DNA from: Pseudomonas sp. GCEP-101
GTDB lineage: Bacteria > Pseudomonadota > Gammaproteobacteria > Pseudomonadales > Pseudomonadaceae
Length of the DNA stretch: 64,000 bases
Assembly: GCF_025133575.1 (NCBI RefSeq)
Contig: NZ_CP104011.1
Coordinates: 4,844,965-4,908,964, forward strand
Direction: 5' to 3'
The translations under genes were made by a program, and so were the position numbers. Of the stretch, positions 49,756-58,606 are shown in pieces. Each line of letters opens with the position of its first letter. Position 1 is the first letter of the stretch. The notes under the pieces are model-generated. The model searched no databases. It worked only from the letters and a program-made list of their open reading frames with translations, and was not told the DNA's origin.

Positions 49756-52437
49756 TCAGGCCGCGGCGTCGGCGAAGTGGTAGGCCAGCTCGCTGTTCTC
49801 CACGCCGATGCGCACCGAGGCCAGCGCCTTGCCTTCGAGCAGGCGGGTGAGGAATTCGCGGCTCATGTCCGGCAGCAGGCTGTTGGTGAGGATGGCGTCG
49901 ATCATGCGGCCGCCGCTCTCGGTCTGGTTGCAGCGCGAGACCACCAGGTCGATGACCGCGTCGTCGTAGTCGAAGGCGACCTTGTGCGTGCCCTCCACGC
50001 GCTTCTTGATGCGCTCCAGCTGCAGGCGGGTGATGGCCTTGAGCATGGCGTCGCTCAGCGGGTAGTAGGGGATGGTCACCAGGCGGCCGAGCAGCGCCGG
50101 CGGGAAGATTTCCAGCAGCGGTTGGCGCAGGTCCTGGGCGATGTCGTCCGGCGCGGGCAGGGCGGCCGGGTTGGCGCACTGGCGCGCGATCAGCTCGGTG
50201 CCGGCGTTGGTGGTCAGCAGGATGAGGGTGTTCTTGAAATCGATCAGACGGCCCTCGCCATCCTCCATCACGCCCTTGTCGAAGACCTGGAAGAAGATCT
50301 CGTGCACGTCCGGGTGGGCTTTTTCCACCTCGTCGAGCAGCACCACGCTGTACGGCCGACGGCGCACCGCCTCGGTCAGCACGCCGCCCTCGCCGTAGCC
50401 GACGTAGCCGGGCGGGGCGCCCTTGAGGGTGGAAACGGTGTGCGCTTCCTGGAATTCGCTCATGTTGATGGTGATGAGGTTCTGCTCGCCGCCGTACAGC
50501 GCCTCGGCCAGGGCGAGGGCGGTTTCGGTCTTGCCGACGCCGGAGGTGCCGGCGAGCATGAACACGCCGATCGGCTTGCTGGGGTTGTCCAGCCCGGCGC
50601 GGGAGGTCTGGATGCGCTTGGCGATCATCCGCAGGGCATGGTCCTGGCCGATGATCCGCTTGGCCAGGTGCTCGTCCAGGCGCAGGACGGTTTCCAGTTC
50701 GTTGCGCGCCATGCGCCCGACCGGGATGCCGGTCCAGTCGGCGACCACCGAGGCCACGGCCTGGTAGTCCACGGTCGGCAGGATCAGCGGCGCCTCGCCT
50801 TGCAGCGCAGCCAGGCGCTGCTGCAGATCGAGCAGCTGCGCACGCAGGGCGTGGTGGTCGTCGCCGGCGTTGTCGCTGTCCACCGTGCCGGCCTGTTCGC
50901 GCAGCCGGGCGCGGGTGGCGAGCAGCTCGTCGACCAGTGCCTTCTCTTCGCTCCAGCGCGCCTCCAGGGTGACCAGGCGCTCGCGCTCGGCGGCCAGCAG
51001 GGCCTCGCTGTTGGCGCGGCGGGCGCCCACCTCGATGCCGATGGCGTGCTCGCGGGCGATGATCGCCAGCTCGGTTTCCAGCGCCTGGATGCGCCGGCGG
51101 CTGTCGTCCACTTCCGCCGGCACCGCGTGCAGGCTGATGGCGACGCGGGCGCAGGCGGTGTCCAGCAGGCTCACGGACTTGTCCGGCAGTTGCCGCGCCG
51201 GAATGTAGCGGTGCGACAACTTCACCGCGGCCTCCAGCGCCTCGTCGAGGATCTGCACCTGGTGGTGGCGCTCCATGGTCGAGGCGACGCCGCGCATCAT
51301 CAGCAGCGCCTTGTCCTCCGACGGCTCGGGCACCTGCACCACCTGGAAGCGCCGGGTCAGTGCCGGGTCCTTCTCGATGTGCTTCTTGTACTCGGCCCAG
51401 GTGGTCGCCGCCACGGTGCGCAGCGCACCGCGGGCCAGGGCCGGCTTGAGCAGGTTGGCCGCGTCGCCGGTGCCCGCCGCGCCGCCGGCGCCGACCAGGG
51501 TGTGGGCTTCGTCGATGAACAGGATGATGGGCTTGGGCGAGGCCTGGACATCCTCGATGACCTGGCGCAGGCGCTGTTCGAATTCGCCGTTCATGCTCGC
51601 GCCGGCCTGCAGCAGGCCGACGTCCAGCGCGCGCAGCTCGACGTCCTTGAGCGCCGGCGGCACGTCGCCGGCGACGATGCGCAGGGCGAAGCCTTCGACC
51701 ACCGCGGTCTTGCCCACCCCGGCCTCGCCGGTGAGGATCGGGTTGTTCTGCCGGCGGCGCATGAGGATGTCCACCAGTTGGCGGATCTCTTCGTCGCGGC
51801 CGACGATGGGGTCGATCTCGCCGTTGCGCGCCTGCTCGGTGAGGTCGACGGTGAAGCGCTTGAGCGCCTCCAGCTTGCCCAGCGCGCTGGGCGCCAGGGC
51901 ACCGCTGGATTCGCCCGGCGCGACGCCGGCCTCGAAGCCGTCGCTGGCGCCCTGGCCGTTCTCCGGCGAGTCGCCCATGTACTCGTCGAAGCGCTCGGCG
52001 AGGGTGTCCACCTTGACCTTCTCGAACTCGCGCGACACCGCCAGCAGCGCGTGCCGCAGGCTCGGGGTCTTGAGCAGGCCGATGACCAGGAAGCCGCTGC
52101 GCACCTGGCTCTGGCCGAACATCAGGCTGCCATAGACCCAGCCACGCTCCACGGCTTCCTCGACATGGGCGGACAGGTCGGTGATGGAGGTCGAGCCGCG
52201 CGGCAGGCGGTCCAGCGCCTCGGTGACGTCCCGCGCCAGACGCGCCGGCTCCAGGCTGAACTGGCGCACCACGCGGTGCAGGTCCGAGTCGGGCAGCTGC
52301 AGCAGCTGATGCACCCAGTGCACCAGCTCCACGTAGGGATTGCCGCGCAGCTTGCAGAACACGGTGGCGGCTTCGATGGCCTTGTAGGCGGTGGGATTGA
52401 GCTTGCCGAACAGCGCGGCGCGACTGATTTCACCCAT
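49756..52437 (-). CDS. clpV: ClpV-type AAA+ ATPase (TssH)
   Basis: Cytosolic ATPase of 893 residues that disassembles the contracted sheath. N-terminal Clp domain for TssC binding, first AAA+ domain with Walker A GEAGVGKT and Walker B LFIDEAHT, a coiled middle domain (RRIQALETELAIIAREHAIG) and second AAA+ domain with GTSGVGKT and VVLLDEVEKAH. All motifs are intact. It lies 15 bases after tssG. Confidence 0.96.
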   Translation of the reverse strand: MGEISRAALFGKLNPTAYKAIEAATVFCKLRGNPYVELVHWVHQLLQLPDSDLHRVVRQFSLEPARLARDVTEALDRLPRGSTSITDLSAHVEEAVERGWVYGSLMFGQSQVRSGFLVIGLLKTPSLRHALLAVSREFEKVKVDTLAERFDEYMGDSPENGQGASDGFEAGVAPGESSGALAPSALGKLEALKRFTVDLTEQARNGEIDPIVGRDEEIRQLVDILMRRRQNNPILTGEAGVGKTAVVEGFALRIVAGDVPPALKDVELRALDVGLLQAGASMNGEFEQRLRQVIEDVQASPKPIILFIDEAHTLVGAGGAAGTGDAANLLKPALARGALRTVAATTWAEYKKHIEKDPALTRRFQVVQVPEPSEDKALLMMRGVASTMERHHQVQILDEALEAAVKLSHRYIPARQLPDKSVSLLDTACARVAISLHAVPAEVDDSRRRIQALETELAIIAREHAIGIEVGARRANSEALLAAERERLVTLEARWSEEKALVDELLATRARLREQAGTVDSDNAGDDHHALRAQLLDLQQRLAALQGEAPLILPTVDYQAVASVVADWTGIPVGRMARNELETVLRLDEHLAKRIIGQDHALRMIAKRIQTSRAGLDNPSKPIGVFMLAGTSGVGKTETALALAEALYGGEQNLITINMSEFQEAHTVSTLKGAPPGYVGYGEGGVLTEAVRRRPYSVVLLDEVEKAHPDVHEIFFQVFDKGVMEDGEGRLIDFKNTLILLTTNAGTELIARQCANPAALPAPDDIAQDLRQPLLEIFPPALLGRLVTIPYYPLSDAMLKAITRLQLERIKKRVEGTHKVAFDYDDAVIDLVVSRCNQTESGGRMIDAILTNSLLPDMSREFLTRLLEGKALASVRIGVENSELAYHFADAAA

Positions 52438-52452
52438 GGTGTTGCTCCTTGT

Positions 52453-53481
52453 CTAGTGTGCCGGCGCGCTCGGCGCGGCGTGGTGCCGGGACAGCACCAG
52501 GTCCTTCGGGTCGTGGGCGGGGCGGCCCAGCCAGGTCGTGTAGCCCAGGCGCAGCCCCTGGTTCAGGCGCAGCGCGGGGACTTCCTCGCGGCGCAGTTGC
52601 AGCGTCAATTGCCAGTCCAGCTCTTCGCCCAGGTATTCGCCGACCCAGGCCACCAGCTCGGCGAAGGCGCGGCCGTCGGGCAGCAGCGCCTGGTACTGCG
52701 CCAGGCTCAGCGGGCCCAGGCAGATGCCGAAGCAGTGCTGGCGGTCCCAGGCCTGGCCGCCCAGGCAGAAGTCCTCGCCCAGGCGGGTGCAGGCCACGCC
52801 CAGGCGCGTGCGTTCGGGCAGCTGCAGCCATTGCCCGGCGTACTCCTCGATGCACACCGGCACACCGAAGTAGTCCTGCAGGATGGCCTTGAGGCCATCC
52901 GGGTAGCGTGTCTGCGCGGACAGATGGCCGGTGAAGTGCAGCACCGCGTCGCCGTCGATCAGTCCCTTGCCGCGCAGGCTGGGCTGGCCGCGGCCACTGA
53001 AGGCGGCCAGGCGCTCGGACCAGTAGTCGTCGTCCGGGCGGTCATGGCTCACGGTCGGCCGGGCCTCGGCCCAGGCGCGGTAGAACAGACTCAGCAGGCG
53101 ATGGTGGAAGACGTCGAAGAACTGCTTGCTGGTGCTGTCGCCATGGTTGCGCTGGCGGTCGCGCACGTATTCGGTGATGTGCAGCGGCAGCGGCCCGTTG
53201 GGCCCGCCCAGGCCGAAGAAGAACTGCTCCAGGCGCCCCGGCGTGTTGCCTTCGGGCGGGCGCACGGCGGCCAGGGTCGAGGGGGCGAAACTGCCTTCGG
53301 GCTGCTGACCCAGGCGCAGCGGGTCGTCCGCCAGGCGCCGCGAATGGCCCAGGCGGGGCAGGTCGGGGTGCTCGCACTGGATGCGCCGCAGCGCCTGGAA
53401 GAAGTCGAATTCCCAGGGCTCGGCCTGCATCGCCTGCAGGGCGCTCAGAGGTTCGGTCGACGTCCGGGTCGGGCTTTCCAT
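52453..53481 (-). CDS. tssG: T6SS baseplate protein TssG
   Basis: Baseplate wedge protein of 342 residues (family ImpH/TssG). The core includes WEFDFFQALRRIQCEHPDLP and the FFGLGGPNGPLPLHITEYVR block typical of TssG. It forms a TssF2-TssG heterotrimer in the wedge around VgrG. The start overlaps the end of tssF by 37 bases. Confidence 0.95.
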   Translation of the reverse strand: MESPTRTSTEPLSALQAMQAEPWEFDFFQALRRIQCEHPDLPRLGHSRRLADDPLRLGQQPEGSFAPSTLAAVRPPEGNTPGRLEQFFFGLGGPNGPLPLHITEYVRDRQRNHGDSTSKQFFDVFHHRLLSLFYRAWAEARPTVSHDRPDDDYWSERLAAFSGRGQPSLRGKGLIDGDAVLHFTGHLSAQTRYPDGLKAILQDYFGVPVCIEEYAGQWLQLPERTRLGVACTRLGEDFCLGGQAWDRQHCFGICLGPLSLAQYQALLPDGRAFAELVAWVGEYLGEELDWQLTLQLRREEVPALRLNQGLRLGYTTWLGRPAHDPKDLVLSRHHAAPSAPAH

Positions 53482-55304
53482 CGCATGATCTCGCCACGTT
53501 CGGTGCTGCGAAGCACGGTTTCGGTGAAGCTGTTCAGGGACACGTAGCGCGCCAGGAAGCGCTCGAACACCGCCCCCAGGAGAAACACGCCGGTGCCGCG
53601 GAAGGCGTTTTCGTCGAACGCCAGGGTGATCTCCAGGCCGCGGCCGAAAACGATCGGGCCTGGCATCGGCAGACGCCGGGTGATGGGCCGGCTGCTGACC
53701 TCGCGCAGGCCTTCGATCTGCAACGGCAGCGCCGGGTCCTGGCTGTCGGCATACAGGCGCAGCAGCTCGCGCAGGGCGGCGGCGCCCTGGCCGTTCTCCG
53801 CCAGCGACAGGTAGTTCAGCGACAGCTGGCTGATCAGCCGCCAGGCCTCGCGGTCATGGGCACGGCTGGGGCGTGGCCGGCTGGGGCCGGTGAGGCAGCG
53901 CACCGCCTGCACCGGGGCGCTGTCGGCCAGGGTGAAGTCGCTGCTGCCGCTGCCGGGGTTCATGAACAGCGGCAGGTCGCGGTTGGTGCACAGCGCGCCC
54001 AGGCCCAGTTGGCGCAGGTCGTGGCGATAGGGCGCCTGGTGGCTGTCCACCAGGCTGATGAAGGTTTCGCTGCCCACGTAGCTGGAGCGGGCGCCGCTGC
54101 GTCGCTGCTCGCTGGAGAGCACGCGCTGCTCGCGGCGCAGGATGTAATAGGCCTTCTCCTGGCCATAGCGCGACGGATCGCGCACGGCGTAGAAGGGCAG
54201 GAAGGTCTGGTCCGCGCCGGTGCCGTGGCCGCTGACCGAGGTCAACGAGTGGATCTCGAAATCCATCGGCCGGGTGCGGTCGGCGATGGCGTGGTGCTCG
54301 TGGACCCGCTCGCTCAGGTGGATGCGGTCCAGGCGCCGGGGGAACAGGTTGATCGCCGGCGTGCAGAAGGGCACGAACTGCTGCGCGCCAACCTGGCCCT
54401 GCAACTGTTTGTCGAGGCGGTCGAAGAGCACGATCAGCTGCAGCTCCTCACCATCGCAGCGGCGCACCGCACGCTGCAGCCCCGTGACGTCGACGAAGAG
54501 ATAGCGCTGCGGCAGGGCGAAATATTCCTGCAACAGCCGGTAGCCCTGGAAGGCCTGGGGCACCACCGGCAGGGCCGCGTCTTCGTCGTCGAAACCGCAC
54601 GGGCGCAGGGCGTCGGCGGGCAGCCGCTCCACCCAGTCGCGGCCGCTCTGGCAGGCGTAGACCGCGCAGGCGTTGCCGAGCAGTTGCTCGTACAGGCGCA
54701 CCGGCACTTCGTCGACGCCGTTGAGGTAGAGCGGCAGGTTCTCCAGCGCCAGGCTGTTGAACGGGACCTCCGCGCCGCTGCGCAGGGTCAGGCGCAGGGC
54801 GGCCTTGGCGCGCGGTTCGGCAGCGGCCAGGCGGCCGAGTTCGGCGGCGGGGTTGGCGATGTATTCGGCCTGGGCCACGCGCAGCGGCCACAGGGTCACC
54901 TCATGGGCGGTGCGGAATTCGCACGGCGTCTGGCCTTCCTTGCCCAGCGGCGCGCGCAGCACGCTCTGTCGGGGCAGGCGGAAACCGTCGTTGAGGGAGC
55001 CGTCATCGGGGTTGGTCTGCATCTGCACCACGCACATCGACGGGGTCGGGGCGAGGTAGTGCGGGTAGGCGACTTCCAGCAGGTTGTGGGTGAAGGTCGG
55101 GTATTCGGCGTCGAGCTTGAGCTGTACCCGCGCGGTGAGCCAGGCGAAGCCTTCGAGCAGGCGTTCGACATAGGGATCGGCGCACTCCATGCCGGCCAGG
55201 TTGAGGCGGCTGGCGATCTTCGGGTAGTCGCGGGCGAATTCCGCCGCGCTCTCGCGGATGTGCTGCAACTCCTGGTTGTACAGCTCCAGCAGGCGCGGAT
55301 TCAT
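53445..55304 (-). CDS. tssF: T6SS baseplate protein TssF
   Basis: Baseplate protein of 619 residues (ImpG/TssF). The start MNPRLLELYNQELQHIRESA and ADPYVERLLEGFAWLTARVQ are diagnostic; the C-terminal part has the FENAFRGTG-like segment FDENAFRGTGVFLLGAVFER. It pairs with TssG in the wedge. The ATG ending at 55304 overlaps the tssE stop by four bases. Confidence 0.95.
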   Translation of the reverse strand: MNPRLLELYNQELQHIRESAAEFARDYPKIASRLNLAGMECADPYVERLLEGFAWLTARVQLKLDAEYPTFTHNLLEVAYPHYLAPTPSMCVVQMQTNPDDGSLNDGFRLPRQSVLRAPLGKEGQTPCEFRTAHEVTLWPLRVAQAEYIANPAAELGRLAAAEPRAKAALRLTLRSGAEVPFNSLALENLPLYLNGVDEVPVRLYEQLLGNACAVYACQSGRDWVERLPADALRPCGFDDEDAALPVVPQAFQGYRLLQEYFALPQRYLFVDVTGLQRAVRRCDGEELQLIVLFDRLDKQLQGQVGAQQFVPFCTPAINLFPRRLDRIHLSERVHEHHAIADRTRPMDFEIHSLTSVSGHGTGADQTFLPFYAVRDPSRYGQEKAYYILRREQRVLSSEQRRSGARSSYVGSETFISLVDSHQAPYRHDLRQLGLGALCTNRDLPLFMNPGSGSSDFTLADSAPVQAVRCLTGPSRPRPSRAHDREAWRLISQLSLNYLSLAENGQGAAALRELLRLYADSQDPALPLQIEGLREVSSRPITRRLPMPGPIVFGRGLEITLAFDENAFRGTGVFLLGAVFERFLARYVSLNSFTETVLRSTERGEIMRWKARPGRRPNL

Positions 55305-55816
55305 GGGCGCCTCCGCTGTTGCGCGGGCACCACGGAGACATGGCCCGATTCCAGGTCCAGTTCGGTGCGCAGCAGCAGGGGCAGGGGCACCGGTTGCGCC
55401 CACAGGTCGCCCTCGATTTCGAAGCTCAGGGCGTTGTGGTTCATCTCGCCGGTGGCGCTGTGCGCGCGCACGCGCAGGGTATGGCGCAGGATGCGCGGCT
55501 CGAAGGTGGCGATGGCCTGGTGGATGAGGCCTTCCAGGGCCAGCACGTCGATGCTCGAGGCACTGTTGCCGGCCAGCGGCGGCAGGCCGTAGTTCAGGAC
55601 CGAGGTGCCGGCGGGCGTCTGGCGGCTGCGCTCGGGGTCGAGCAGCGCCGTGGAGTTGAGCAGCCAGGCAAGGTCGCGCAGCACCGCCGCGCGTAGCTCG
55701 TTGTGCGAGAACGCGCGCCGGCCCGGCGCGTCGAGCAGGGTGCCGGGGGCGTCATCGGTGAGGCGGTCGAGCAGCGATGGCTGCAGGCGCTCGCGGGAAG
55801 TCAGGTCGGCTACCAA
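55301..55816 (-). CDS. tssE: T6SS baseplate protein TssE (gp25-like)
   Basis: Gp25-like lysozyme-fold baseplate protein of 171 residues that starts sheath polymerisation. Core LQPSLLDRLTDDAP, VLNYGLPPLAG and HQAIATFEPRILRHTLRVRA. No ATG fits; the start is taken as TTG (complement of 55814-55816) with AGGA eight bases upstream, giving MVADLTSRERLQP, which matches TssE N-termini. It overlaps tssF by four bases. Between hcp and this gene P. aeruginosa has tagJ, which is missing here. Confidence 0.88.
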   Translation of the reverse strand: MVADLTSRERLQPSLLDRLTDDAPGTLLDAPGRRAFSHNELRAAVLRDLAWLLNSTALLDPERSRQTPAGTSVLNYGLPPLAGNSASSIDVLALEGLIHQAIATFEPRILRHTLRVRAHSATGEMNHNALSFEIEGDLWAQPVPLPLLLRTELDLESGHVSVVPAQQRRRP

Positions 55817-55912
55817 CGGAGGAATCCTGTACGCAGTGGCGGGGAAGGGGCGCTGGCGCGCCCGGTGCCCGCAGGCAAGCCCCCGGCGCTCAGGCGACGG
55901 GGGCATGCAGGC

Positions 55913-56401
55913 TTACTTCTTGACGTTCTGGCGGATGTTCCAGCCGTACTTGATCGGGCCGCCGTCCTTGCCGCCGTCGGCTTTCTGCGGCTGGTAGTCG
56001 ACCGAGACCTGGCCGAAGTTCAGCGAGACGGTCTCGGTGATGCGGTCGTCGCCGCCCGAGCCGCCGGTGTGCAGCGAGGTGACCAGCACTTCCTGCAGGG
56101 TGATGATCAGGTACTCGACCTGATTCTCGCCGCCCGCCTTGCGCACGGTCAGCACGGCCTTGTCGATGTGCTTGCCGCTGGAGCAGTGCATCATCAGGTT
56201 CGGGGTCGCCTTGTCGACGTACTTGGTCAGGGTCAGGTCCTGGATGGAAACCTTGCCCGCGCCACCGCCACCGCCGACGTGCATGTTGCCGGACTGGGTC
56301 ATGCCCCAGCTCCAGTTCAGTACGTCGATTTCGTCCTTGTGAGTCTTGTCCATCGACTCGCCTTTGATGTCGCCGATCTTGATGAAAATATCGACAGCCA
56401 T
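55913..56401 (-). CDS. hcp: T6SS tube protein Hcp (Hcp1-like)
   Basis: Inner-tube hexamer subunit of 162 residues. The sequence MAVDIFIKIGDIKGESMDKT and the ending GGPIKYGWNIRQNVKK are very close to P. aeruginosa Hcp1. The tube delivers small effectors and stacks on VgrG. It is separated by 91 bases from tssC with a GC hairpin in the gap, which may raise hcp message relative to the upstream genes. Confidence 0.97.
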   Translation of the reverse strand: MAVDIFIKIGDIKGESMDKTHKDEIDVLNWSWGMTQSGNMHVGGGGGAGKVSIQDLTLTKYVDKATPNLMMHCSSGKHIDKAVLTVRKAGGENQVEYLIITLQEVLVTSLHTGGSGGDDRITETVSLNFGQVSVDYQPQKADGGKDGGPIKYGWNIRQNVKK

Positions 56402-56445
56402 GTTTTCTCCTGTGGTGCAGTGACCGAATGGAAGGTGTCAGGGAC

Positions 56446-56465
56446 GGCGCCGGTCCGACGGCGCC
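56446..56465 (-). other. Hairpin between tssC and hcp
   Basis: GGCGCCG (56446-56452) and CGGCGCC (56459-56465) form a 7-bp stem with a 6-nt loop in the 91-base gap, read as part of the minus-strand message. Similar gap hairpins can mark partial termination or processing that boosts hcp. Confidence 0.4.
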
Positions 56466-56492
56466 GCTTTGCAGAACCCGCGTCGCGCCCGA

Positions 56493-57986
56493 TCAGGCGC
56501 CCTTGGCCGACGGCAGTTTGGAAACCAGCCGCAGCGACACTGTCAGCCCTTCGAGCTGATAGTGCGGACGCAGGAAGAACTTGGAGTTGTAGTAGCCGGG
56601 GTTGCCCTCGACTTCCTCGACCACCACTTCGGCGGCGGCCAGCGGGTGCTGGGCCTTGGTGGTCTCGGTGGAGTGCGCCGGGTCGCCATCGACGTAGTTG
56701 AGGATCCAGTCCTGCAACCAGCGCTGCATCTCGTCCTTCTCCTTGAAGGAGCCGATCTTGTCGCGAACGATGCACTTCAAGTAATGCGCGAAGCGGCAGG
56801 TGGCGAACAGGTACGGCAGGCGCGCGGCCAGGTTGGCGTTGGCGGTGGCGTCCGGGTCGTCGTACTCGGCCGGCTTCTGCAGGGACTGCGCGCCGATGAA
56901 GGCGGCGAAGTCGGTGTTCTTCTTGTGCAGCAGCGGCATGAAGCCGTTCTTCGCCAGCTCCGCCTCGCGGCGGTCGGAAATGGCGATTTCGGTCGGGCAC
57001 TTCATGTCCACGCCGCCGTCGTCGGTGGGGAAGGTGTGCGCCGGCAGGTTCGGCACTTCGCCGCCCGACTCCACGCCGCGGATGCGCGAGCACCAGCCGT
57101 AGTGCTTGAACGAGCGGTTGATGTTCACCGCCATGGCATAGGCGGCGTTGGCCCAGGTGTACTTGCTGCTGTCGGCGCCGTCGGTGTTTTCCTCGAAGGC
57201 GAAGGCTTCCACCGGGTCGGTCTTCGCGCCGTAGGGCAGGCGTGCCAGGAAGCGCGGCATGGTCAGGCCGATGTAGCGCGAATCCTCGGACTCACGCAGC
57301 GAGCGCCAACCGGCGTACTCGGGGGTGGTGAAGATCTTGGTCAGGTCGCGAGGGTTCGACAGCTCCTGCCAGGAGCCCATGCCCAGCACGGTGGGCGAGG
57401 CGGCAGAGATGAACGGCGCGTGCATCGCCGCGCACACCTTGGACAGCTCGCCGAGCAGCTCGACGTCCGGCGGCGACTGGTCGAAGTAGTAGTCGCCCAC
57501 CAGGCAGCCGTAGGGCTCGCCGCCGAACTGGCCGTACTCTTCCTCGTAGAGCTTCTTGAACACCGGGCTCTGGTCCCACGCGGTGCCCTTGAACTTCTTC
57601 AGGGTCTTGTGCAGCTCGGGCTTGGCGATGTTGAGCACGCGGATCTTCAGCTGCTCGTCGCTCTCGGTGTTGTTCACCAGGTAATGCAGGCCGCGCCAGG
57701 CGCTTTCCACCTGCTGGAAGTCGGCGTGGTGGATGATCTGGTTGACCTGGGCGGTGAGCTTGGCATCGATGGCGGCGATGATCGACTCGATGGACTTGAT
57801 CGCATCGTTGGAGATCAGGTCGGTCTGCGCCAGGGCCTGTTCGGCCAGGGTGCGCACGGCGGTTTCCACCGCTTCGCGGGCACGCTCGGTCTTGGGTTTG
57901 AATTCCTGCATCAGCAGGCTGGCGAATTCGCTGGTCTGCTCGCCGGCCGCCTGGATGGCCTGCTCTTCACGCAACATCTCGCTCAT
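56493..57986 (-). CDS. tssC: T6SS sheath large subunit TssC
   Basis: Contractile-sheath protein of 497 residues (VipB/TssC). Marks are FIAAIDAKLTAQVNQIIHH-like IIAAIDAKLTAQVNQIIHHA, AWRGLHYLVNNTESDEQLKI and the C-terminal YNSKFFLRPHYQLEGLTVSL. It pairs with TssB in helical rings around the Hcp tube. It lies 16 bases after tssB. Confidence 0.97.
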   Translation of the reverse strand: MSEMLREEQAIQAAGEQTSEFASLLMQEFKPKTERAREAVETAVRTLAEQALAQTDLISNDAIKSIESIIAAIDAKLTAQVNQIIHHADFQQVESAWRGLHYLVNNTESDEQLKIRVLNIAKPELHKTLKKFKGTAWDQSPVFKKLYEEEYGQFGGEPYGCLVGDYYFDQSPPDVELLGELSKVCAAMHAPFISAASPTVLGMGSWQELSNPRDLTKIFTTPEYAGWRSLRESEDSRYIGLTMPRFLARLPYGAKTDPVEAFAFEENTDGADSSKYTWANAAYAMAVNINRSFKHYGWCSRIRGVESGGEVPNLPAHTFPTDDGGVDMKCPTEIAISDRREAELAKNGFMPLLHKKNTDFAAFIGAQSLQKPAEYDDPDATANANLAARLPYLFATCRFAHYLKCIVRDKIGSFKEKDEMQRWLQDWILNYVDGDPAHSTETTKAQHPLAAAEVVVEEVEGNPGYYNSKFFLRPHYQLEGLTVSLRLVSKLPSAKGA

Positions 57987-58002
57987 GGTGATCCTCCTCT
58001 GA

Positions 58003-58521
58003 TCAGGCCTGGGGCTCGTTGTCCTGCGGTTTCGGCGCGCTGGCCAGGGCCTGCAGCAGGGCAGGGTCCTGGATCGCCTTCATGATGATTTCCTCGGCGC
58101 CGGTCTTGCCGTCCATGTAGGTCAGCAGGTTGGCCAGCTGGGTGCGGGCCTCGAGCAGCTGCTTGAGCGAATCGACCTGGCGCGCCACGGCCGCCGGGCT
58201 GAAGTCGTCCATGCTCTGGAAGGTGATGTCGACGCTGAGGTTGCCTTCACCGGTCAGCTCGTTGGGCACGTTGAACGCCACGCGCGGCTTCATGGCCTTG
58301 AGACGCGAGTCGAAGTTGTCGACGTCGATCTCCAGGAACTTGCGCTCGGCCACCGGCGCCAGGGGCTCGGCGGGCTTGCCGGTGAGGTCGGCCATCACGC
58401 CCATGACGAAGGGCAACTGGACCTTCTTCTCGGCGCCGTAGAGCTCGACGTCGTACTCGATCTGCACCCGCGGGGCGCGATTGCGTGCGATGAACTTCTG
58501 GGAACTGCTGTTGCTGGACAT
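58003..58521 (-). CDS. tssB: T6SS sheath small subunit TssB
   Basis: Sheath protein of 172 residues (VipA/TssB). The family core is RAPRVQIEYDVELYGAEKKV, LPFVMGVMADLTGKP and SMDDFSPAAVARQVDSLKQL. It interacts with TssC through its C-terminal helix. It lies 85 bases after tssA on the same strand. Confidence 0.97.
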   Translation of the reverse strand: MSSNSSSQKFIARNRAPRVQIEYDVELYGAEKKVQLPFVMGVMADLTGKPAEPLAPVAERKFLEIDVDNFDSRLKAMKPRVAFNVPNELTGEGNLSVDITFQSMDDFSPAAVARQVDSLKQLLEARTQLANLLTYMDGKTGAEEIIMKAIQDPALLQALASAPKPQDNEPQA

Positions 58522-58606
58522 GGCTTCTCTCCTGGTCGCCTGACGCGACGCTGCGTGTCGGCCCGCGGGCCGTCATCGATTACGCGTGATCCCGTTTCCC
58601 GGCCGG

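Noticed and set aside
49777..53547. 1256-codon plus-strand open frame across clpV and tssG
   Set aside because: It spans two conserved T6SS genes on the other strand and has no recognisable domain; a product of GC-rich codon bias.
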